Of a DNA stretch of 64,000 bases, positions 58,357 through 64,000 are shown piece after piece. Every line of letters begins with the position of its first letter. Position 1 is the stretch's first letter. The position numbers and the translations under genes are program-made. The stretch covers positions 16,198 to 80,197 of the forward strand of contig JBPOHT010000036.1 of NCBI GenBank assembly GCA_052035235.1, written 5' to 3'. The notes beneath the pieces are model-generated. The model did not search any database. It was not told where the DNA came from and worked only from the letters and a program-made list of their open reading frames with translations. Source of the stretch: Solimonas_A sp052035235. GTDB taxonomy: Bacteria; Pseudomonadota; Gammaproteobacteria; Nevskiales; Nevskiaceae.

Positions 58357-60981
58357 ATGGCGTCAGCCCCCCTGCGGCGCGTGGCATTGCCCGCCCTTGC
58401 CCTGTCCAGCTTGCTGGCCGCCACCCCGGCTTCCGCCCTCAACCTGAGCCTGTTCGACGGCCAGGTCGAAGGCGTGCTGAACACCGCCATCAGCGTCGGC
58501 GCCGCCTGGCGCATGCAGGCGCAAAGCCCGGACCTGATCGGCAAATCGAACCTCAACCCGGATCTCTGCAACCAGCAGTACCAGCAGTGCCAGTCGCTGT
58601 TCCGCGACCAGATCTACCCGTCGCAGCGCCTGTCCAACGCGCCGGGCCAGTTCAGCATGCGCAACGACGACGGCAACCTGAACTACGACAAGCACGACAT
58701 GGTGCAGGGTGTCGCCAAGATCACCCAGGACATCAACCTGACCTGGGGCGAGTTCGGCTTCTTTGCCCGCTGGCTGGCGTTCTACGACTTCGTCAACAAC
58801 GACTTCACCGAGTACCACCCCAACCGCATCACACGGGAGAACGTCGGCCAGGTCGGCTACGCCGGCGACAACGACGTCTCCAACCGCTACTTTGCCACCA
58901 AGCGGGTCTACGGCCCCGGCGGCGTGGTGCGCAACAAGCGCAACGACGGCGAGGTGCTGCGCCAGATCGGCTCCGACCTGCAGTGGCTTGACGCCAATTT
59001 CTACGGCCGCCTGCCGGTCTGGGGGGACAAGGAAATCAGCTTCAAGGTCGGCCGCCAGACCATCAACTGGGGTGAATCCACCCTGCTGGTGATCGGCTCG
59101 GTCAACCAGGCCCAGCCGGTCAACGCCAACAACCTCTATCGCGTGGGCTTCCAGGTGGAGGAGGTGTTCACGCCGATCGCCTCGGTCTTCGCCAGCATGG
59201 ACGTGTTCGAGAACGCCACCGTCGAGGCCTACTACCAGCTCGAGTGGCAGCCAGTGGAAGCGCCCACGCCGGGCAGCTACTTCGGCTTCGCCGACATCGG
59301 CACCAACAACGCGGTGATGAACGCCAACCTGAGCTTCGGCGGCTCCGCCGAAGACCCGGACCGCGCCTACCGCGGCGACAGCGCCGCCACGCAGACCGGC
59401 TACCTCGACAACCCGCTGACGCTGGTGACGCCAACCTCGGCCACCGTGCTGCGCGACAAGGACCGCGAAGCGCGCGACAGCGGCCAGTACGGCCTCGCCT
59501 TCAAGTACTACGCCGAGAATTTCAACTCCGGTACGGAGTTCGGCTTCTACTTCATGAACTACCACTCGAAGCTGCCCTACGTCAGCTTCATGTCCACCGA
59601 TGCCTCCTGCGCCCGCCGCGAGGGCAACCCGATGGGCATCGACGTCACCAACACGCTCGAGTACATCGCCGCGTGCAAGGACAACCCGGTCTTCACCAAC
59701 GGCAACGCGCTCAACCCGAATTCACCCTCGTTCCAGCTGCTGACCGACGCCCTGCCCCTGTTCGTGCAGCCGGGCATCCTCAACGACCTGGGCCTGCTGC
59801 AGAACCCCCTTGGCGGCATCGTGGACCTGCTGCGCGCCCTGCCGACGCTCGCCGGCGGCGGCAACCCGAATGCCACCGGCACCACCCGCTCGGCCGTGGC
59901 ACTGGACACCGCGCGCATCTTCTTCGAGTACCCCGAAGACCTGAAGATGTTCGGCATGAGTTTCAACACCACGGTTGGCGACTACTCGATCCAGGGTGAA
60001 GTGGCCTACCGCCCCGACCAGCCGCTGCAGGTCGCCATCGCCGACCTGTCGCAGGCCGCCGCCGGCCCGACGCTGACCCGCTGCCATGACCCGAACCTGA
60101 ACTGCGCCGGCTCGCTCGCCGGCGGCCAGGGCTTCGACGAGAACGGCAACCAGGTCCACTACGACCCCAGCGACTTCCTCGACCAGGATGGCACCAACCC
60201 CTACCGCGACACGGTCAACATCCTGCTGGGCCACGGCCCGGGCTCGGCGCGCGCCTTCCCGAACTTCGTGATTCCCTACCGCGGCGGCGTGGTCGGCGAA
60301 AATGCACCGAACAGCTACATCCGCGGCTACGAGCGTTTCGATACCTTCCAGTTCAACCTGGGCTTCACCCAGGTGCTGGGCGCCACCGACAATCCTTTCG
60401 GCGCGGACCAGATTCAGCTGGTGGGCGAGTTCGGCGCGGTCTGGATCCCCGACCTGCCGTCGCTGGACCAGTTGCAGATCGAAGCACCGGGTGTCTTCAC
60501 CAGCGCCACCGCCGGTGCCGACGGCTCGGGCTTTGTGCTGAAAGACCCGTCCCTGCCGCACAACGCCCAGAGCAATCCCTGGGTGGCCGTGGGCGGACAG
60601 CAGCAGGCCTGCTCCACCAACCCGACCTGCAGCTACGGCCCGGACGGCCTGCGCTTCAACCCTCACCAGGCCAACCTGGATGACTTCGTCGACAAGTTCT
60701 CCTGGGGCTACCGCATCATCAGCATCATCAAGTACGAGAGCGTCGCCCCTGGCATCAGCCTGCAGCCCTTCATCGTCTGGAGCCACGACGTGAACGGCAC
60801 CGGCCCCGGCCCGGCCGAGAACTTCGTCAAGGGCCGCAAGTCGGTGCTGGCGAACCTGGAGACGCGCTACAAGGAAGCCATTTCCTTCACCGTAGGCTAC
60901 GGCTGGTACTTTGGCGGCGGCGACAACAACCTGTACAGCGACCGCGATTTCGCACAGGCCTTCGTGCGCTACCAGTTCTGA
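58357..60981 (+). CDS. DUF1302 outer-membrane beta-barrel protein, copy A
   Basis: An 874-residue protein with a signal peptide ending near ASA|LNLSLF. Family DUF1302 features are a start near VEGVLNTAISVGAAWRM, FFARWLAFYDFVNN, the conserved GRQTINWGESTLLVIGSVNQ (read in parts), and a C-terminus ending QAFVRYQF, typical of a beta-barrel with terminal Phe. DUF1302 proteins are outer-membrane channels or receptors often linked to catabolism of hydrophobic compounds, usually with a DUF1329 partner, which is not in this window. GAGGAG precedes the ATG. It has its own terminator and is followed by a second copy. Confidence 0.9.
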   Translation: MASAPLRRVALPALALSSLLAATPASALNLSLFDGQVEGVLNTAISVGAAWRMQAQSPDLIGKSNLNPDLCNQQYQQCQSLFRDQIYPSQRLSNAPGQFSMRNDDGNLNYDKHDMVQGVAKITQDINLTWGEFGFFARWLAFYDFVNNDFTEYHPNRITRENVGQVGYAGDNDVSNRYFATKRVYGPGGVVRNKRNDGEVLRQIGSDLQWLDANFYGRLPVWGDKEISFKVGRQTINWGESTLLVIGSVNQAQPVNANNLYRVGFQVEEVFTPIASVFASMDVFENATVEAYYQLEWQPVEAPTPGSYFGFADIGTNNAVMNANLSFGGSAEDPDRAYRGDSAATQTGYLDNPLTLVTPTSATVLRDKDREARDSGQYGLAFKYYAENFNSGTEFGFYFMNYHSKLPYVSFMSTDASCARREGNPMGIDVTNTLEYIAACKDNPVFTNGNALNPNSPSFQLLTDALPLFVQPGILNDLGLLQNPLGGIVDLLRALPTLAGGGNPNATGTTRSAVALDTARIFFEYPEDLKMFGMSFNTTVGDYSIQGEVAYRPDQPLQVAIADLSQAAAGPTLTRCHDPNLNCAGSLAGGQGFDENGNQVHYDPSDFLDQDGTNPYRDTVNILLGHGPGSARAFPNFVIPYRGGVVGENAPNSYIRGYERFDTFQFNLGFTQVLGATDNPFGADQIQLVGEFGAVWIPDLPSLDQLQIEAPGVFTSATAGADGSGFVLKDPSLPHNAQSNPWVAVGGQQQACSTNPTCSYGPDGLRFNPHQANLDDFVDKFSWGYRIISIIKYESVAPGISLQPFIVWSHDVNGTGPGPAENFVKGRKSVLANLETRYKEAISFTVGYGWYFGGGDNNLYSDRDFAQAFVRYQF

Positions 60982-60997
60982 GAAGCAACTTTTGTAG

Positions 60998-61028
60998 AAA
61001 AAAGCCCGCTCCAGCGGGCTTTTTTTTT
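60998..61028 (+). terminator. Intrinsic terminator between the two DUF1302 genes
   Basis: AAAAAAGCCCGCT/AGCGGGCTTTTTT with a CC loop, running into an 8-T tract to 61028. It lies 16 nt after the first stop, implying that the second copy has its own promoter. Confidence 0.93.
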
Positions 61029-61111
61029 GCCGTTTCGCATGACGTAAGATGGCGCCAATCACGACCGAACCCCACGAAGGGTACGGCACTATTCCTGACG
61101 AGGGTTCCCCC

Positions 61112-63670
61112 ATGAAGAACAGCCGCACACGGTTGATCCGTTCCATTCCGGCGCTGCTGGCCCTGGCCTGCGCCGCTCCTGCCCAGGCCCTCACCTTCGA
61201 CTTCGCCGGCGGCGAGGTCACCGGCGTGCTCAACACGGCGATCACCGCCGGTGGCGCCTGGCGCATGGAGGACCGCGCCTCCGACCTGGTCGGCAAGGCC
61301 AACCTGAACCCCGACCTCTGCGGCGGCCGCTACCAGTCCTGCCAGGGCCTGTTCAAGGAGCAGACCTACCCGGCGCAGCACCTGGCCGCCGCACCCGGCC
61401 AGTTCAGCATGCGCAACGACGACGGCAACCTGAACTACGGCCGGGGTGACATGGTCCAGGGCGTCGCCAAGGTGACGCAGGACCTGACGCTGAACTGGAA
61501 CGGCTTCGGCTTCTTCGCGCGTTGGCTGGCGTTCTACGACTTCGTCAACAACGATTTCACCGACTACCACCCCAACATGATCACGCCGGAGAACGTGAAC
61601 CGCGTGGCCACCACGGGGAACGCGGAATCCAACCGCTTCTTCACCCGCGTCTACGGCAAGGGCGAAGCCGTGCGCAGCCAGCGGCGTGACGGCGAGGTGC
61701 TGCGCCAGGTCGGCAGCGACCTGCAGTGGCTCGACGCCAACATCTCCGGGCGCCTGCCCCTGTGGGGCGACAAGGACATCTCCTTCAAGCTCGGCCGCCA
61801 GACCGTGAACTGGGGCGAGTCCACCTTGCTGGTGATCGGCTCGGTCAACCAGGCCCAGCCGGTGGACGCCAACAACCTCTACCGCGTCGGCTACCAGGTG
61901 GAAGAGGTGTTCACGCCGATCGCCTCGCTGTTCGCCAGCATGGACGTGTTCGAGAACGCCACGGTCGAAGCCTACTACCAGCTCGAATGGAAGCCGGTGG
62001 TCGCGCCGGCCCCGGGCAGCTTCTTCGGCTTCAACGATATCGGCACCAACAATGCCATCGACAACCTCAACCTGACCTTCGGCACCTCGCCCGACGATCC
62101 GGACCGTGCCTATGCCGGCGCCACCGCGCGCCAGCAGCTCGGCTATGCCGACAACCCGCTGACGCTGATCACGCCGACCACCACCACCTTCCAGCGCGGC
62201 CGTGACCGCGAGGCCAGCGACCAGGGCCAGTTCGGCATCGCCTTCAAGTACTACGCCGAGAACCTGGGCTCGGGCACCGAGCTGGGCTTCTACTTCATGA
62301 ACTACCACTCGAAGCTGCCCTACGTCAGCTTCAACTCGTCCGCGGCCTCCTGCGCCCGCGCCGAGGGCAATGCGCTGGGCATCAATGCCACCAACACCAG
62401 CAGCTTCCTGCAGGCCTGCCCCAACGTGCCGGTCACCACCAATCTCGGCGCCACCCTGCGCCTCACCGGCGACGCCCTGCTGCTGGGCCTGTCGAATCCG
62501 GCGATCCTGGCGGACCTTGGCCTGAGCAACCTCGCGGGCCTGGGCGAACTGCTCACCGGCCAGCCGGGCCAGCCGCATTCCAATGCCATTGCCCTGGACT
62601 CACCGCAGCCCTTCTTCGAGTATCCCGAGAACCTGAAGATGCTGGGCTTCAGCTTCAACACCACCCTGGGCGACTACTCGATCCAGGGTGAGGTGGCCTA
62701 CCGCCCCGACCAGCCTCTGCAGGTCGCCGTCACCGACCTGGCCTTTGCCGCGCTGGGTCCCACGCTGACGCGCTGCCACGACGCCAGCCTCGGCTGCGCC
62801 GGTTCGCGCGGCGGCAGCGGCTTCAACGAGAGCGGCCAGTTCGTGACCAACGAATACGGCAGCAGCGACTTCACCGACGCCAACGGCAACATCATCTACC
62901 GCGATACCCTGAACCTGCTGGTCGGCCACGTGCCCGGCTCCGCCCGCGCCTTCCCCAGCTTCGTCATTCCCTACCGCGGCGGCGTGGTTGGCGAGAACGC
63001 GCCGAACAGCTACATCCGCGGCTACGAGAAGTTCGACACCTTCCAATTCAACCTCGGCTTCACCCAGGTGCTGGGCAACACCGACAACCCCATCGGCGCC
63101 GACCAGGTGCAGCTGGTGGGCGAATTCGGCGCCGTGTGGATTCCCGACCTGCCGTCACTGGACCAGCTGCAGATCGAAGCACCGGGCGTCTACACGCATG
63201 CCAGCGCCGGCGCCGACGGCAGCGGTGCCGACGGCTCGCGCCAGGCCTGCTCCACCAACCCCAGTTGCACCGTCAACTACGACCGCAACGGCGACGGCAT
63301 CTACGACGTGAATGCCGGCGACATCTACGGCGACGGCCTGCGCTTCAACCCGCACCAGGCCAACCTCGACAACTACGTCGACAAGTTCTCCTGGGGCTAT
63401 CGCCTGATCACCATCATCAAGTACGAGAGCGTGGCGCCCGGCATCAGCCTGCAACCCTTCATCGTATGGATGCACGACGTCAACGGCACCGGCCCGGGCC
63501 CGGCGGAAAACTTCGTCAAGGGCCGCAAGCAGGTGATCGCCAATCTGGAGACGCGCTACAAGGAGGCGATCTCCTTCACCGTCGGCTATGGCTGGTTCTT
63601 CGGTGGCGGCGAGACGAACCTGTACCGGGATCGCGACTTTGCGCAGGCGTTTGTGCGGTATCAATTCTGA
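61112..63670 (+). CDS. DUF1302 outer-membrane beta-barrel protein, copy B
   Basis: An 852-residue paralogue of the preceding gene, highly similar over most of its length (same GQFSMRNDDGNLNY, NWGESTLLVIGSVNQAQPV and QAFVRYQF blocks). The signal peptide starts MKNSRTRLIRSIPALLALAC and the ATG is 61112. Relative to copy A it lacks a roughly 20-residue loop after GADGSG. It carries a Ca2+-binding-like loop D724-x-N-G-D728-G-x-x-D732 before the conserved DGLRFNPHQANL segment. Substrate unknown; divergence in surface loops suggests different ligands. Confidence 0.9.
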   Translation: MKNSRTRLIRSIPALLALACAAPAQALTFDFAGGEVTGVLNTAITAGGAWRMEDRASDLVGKANLNPDLCGGRYQSCQGLFKEQTYPAQHLAAAPGQFSMRNDDGNLNYGRGDMVQGVAKVTQDLTLNWNGFGFFARWLAFYDFVNNDFTDYHPNMITPENVNRVATTGNAESNRFFTRVYGKGEAVRSQRRDGEVLRQVGSDLQWLDANISGRLPLWGDKDISFKLGRQTVNWGESTLLVIGSVNQAQPVDANNLYRVGYQVEEVFTPIASLFASMDVFENATVEAYYQLEWKPVVAPAPGSFFGFNDIGTNNAIDNLNLTFGTSPDDPDRAYAGATARQQLGYADNPLTLITPTTTTFQRGRDREASDQGQFGIAFKYYAENLGSGTELGFYFMNYHSKLPYVSFNSSAASCARAEGNALGINATNTSSFLQACPNVPVTTNLGATLRLTGDALLLGLSNPAILADLGLSNLAGLGELLTGQPGQPHSNAIALDSPQPFFEYPENLKMLGFSFNTTLGDYSIQGEVAYRPDQPLQVAVTDLAFAALGPTLTRCHDASLGCAGSRGGSGFNESGQFVTNEYGSSDFTDANGNIIYRDTLNLLVGHVPGSARAFPSFVIPYRGGVVGENAPNSYIRGYEKFDTFQFNLGFTQVLGNTDNPIGADQVQLVGEFGAVWIPDLPSLDQLQIEAPGVYTHASAGADGSGADGSRQACSTNPSCTVNYDRNGDGIYDVNAGDIYGDGLRFNPHQANLDNYVDKFSWGYRLITIIKYESVAPGISLQPFIVWMHDVNGTGPGPAENFVKGRKQVIANLETRYKEAISFTVGYGWFFGGGETNLYRDRDFAQAFVRYQF

Positions 63671-63681
63671 TTTTTTCGAAG

Positions 63682-63716
63682 CACGAAAAAGGCGGCCCAT
63701 GGCCGCCTTTTTCGTG
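63682..63716 (+). terminator. Intrinsic terminator after DUF1302 copy B
   Basis: CACGAAAAAGGCGGCC/GGCCGCCTTTTTCGTG with a CAT loop (63682-63716), followed by T/G-rich sequence. The A-rich and T-rich arm bases make it usable on both strands. Confidence 0.9.
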
Positions 63717-63784
63717 TTCGTGTTGTTACTGATGCATTCTTAGCAGCGAAAATCGCCAGGCCGAACCAAAGTGGGCGCCCGCAG

Positions 63785-63832
63785 GCGAAGCAAAGCGCAT
63801 CCCGCCGTTGCGGAAGGCGGGATGCGCTTCGC
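63785..63832. repeat. Palindromic GCGCATCCCGCC repeat
   Basis: AAGCGCATCCCGCC (63793-63806) and GGCGGGATGCGCTT (63816-63829) form a 14-bp perfect stem with a 9-nt loop, extended by GCgAAG/CTTCGC-like arms. The motif resembles palindromic repeats dispersed in Xanthomonas-like genomes. Between the terminator and this element (63717-63784) I see nothing else. Confidence 0.6.
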
Positions 63833-63879
63833 TTTCCCGCCCCACTGCATTTCTCTGAGATCTTGGTGAGCGCCAGCGA

Positions 63880-64000
63880 ATGCTTTTGATGTACGGGCCC
63901 CTGTTGCACGGATGCCTGCGCGGTGGTCGGGCGCAGGGTCGAGCCGGACAGGATGTCCGGCCGAGGGGCCTCAGGCCATGGATGGCCTGTGGGCCCGACC
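63880..64000 (+). other. Open frame and serial palindromes at the right window edge
   Basis: From the ATG at 63880 a frame stays open to the window end, starting MLLMYGPLLHGCLRGG, with no ribosome site of note. The same stretch is made of short palindromes: GCCGGACA/TGTCCGGC (63934-63952 region) and AGGCCAT/ATGGCCT (63972-63987 region). I suspect a dispersed structured repeat that is sometimes annotated as a small protein, rather than a conserved gene. The remaining bases of this 330-nt gene-free stretch hold only the terminator and repeat listed above. Confidence 0.35.

Noticed and set aside
63661..63909. 82-codon minus-strand frame at the right end
   Set aside because: It runs through the terminator of DUF1302 copy B and the palindromic repeat, has no ribosome site and no recognisable domain.

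Overview
The window is a GC-rich, gene-dense bacterial chromosome segment with no rRNA, tRNA, prophage, insertion sequence or CRISPR array that I can see. Mla-type and Lol lipoprotein machinery, two TonB-dependent receptors, a PiuC-type dioxygenase, RimI, EttA and the gene order point to a gammaproteobacterium. A Nevskiales/Xanthomonadales-like lineage (Solimonas/Nevskia relatives) is my best guess, based on the tandem long DUF1302 outer-membrane proteins and the general gene content. This is an inference and has not been tested by phylogeny. Layout: 1-3.3 kb holds the end of an unknown gene, a PlsC-like acyltransferase, a UMF1-type MFS protein, rimI and a family-4 uracil-DNA glycosylase. 3.3-10 kb is branched-chain amino acid synthesis with pssA: leuA, pssA, ilvC and ilvN on the minus strand, and ilvB divergent on the plus strand. 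Upstream of leuA lies a 31-codon open frame rich in Leu codons near its end, with its own promoter and nested inverted repeats, which looks like a leucine attenuator. 10-16.2 kb carries a TetR/acyl-CoA ligase pair, a LysR regulator, a hydrolase, a DUF4442 thioesterase, and a radical SAM/SPASM enzyme paired with an unknown protein. 16.3-27.6 kb is an iron-acquisition island on the minus strand with two Fur-box-like sites. In transcription order it runs: small membrane protein, FepA/CirA-like receptor, terminator; then Fiu-like receptor, terminator, PiuC, PepSY protein, DUF2271, DUF4198, ApbE and a membrane-anchored diflavin reductase. The DUF2271 protein carries a D-x-x-T-G-A-T motif that fits an ApbE flavinylation site, suggesting an extracytoplasmic electron path to ferric siderophores. 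27.6-40.3 kb contains an M23 peptidase whose 5' end overlaps a REP-like element, then thrS, gltX, a two-part QueD-like protein, a low-complexity lipoprotein, hisI, a secreted repeat protein, comEC, lolD/lolC and a small exported protein. 40.4-49.8 kb is a plus-strand metabolic stretch: agmatine to putrescine (aguA, aguB), an Na+/H+ antiporter, an acyl-CoA dehydrogenase, carbonic anhydrase and small proteins. 49.8-55.5 kb is a tightly overlapped minus-strand operon joining a partner-switching module (unknown protein, GAF-PP2C-HATPase fusion, STAS protein) to an Mla-type lipid transporter (MlaE, MlaF, MlaD, PqiC-like lipoprotein). I regard this as the most interesting system in the window. 55.6-64 kb carries ettA, a DUF815 ATPase, two tandem DUF1302 outer-membrane proteins and, at the right edge, palindromic repeats. 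Many adjacent genes overlap by 4 nt (ATGA), several genes end in clear intrinsic terminators, and at least three starts sit directly behind a -10 box, suggesting leaderless transcripts.
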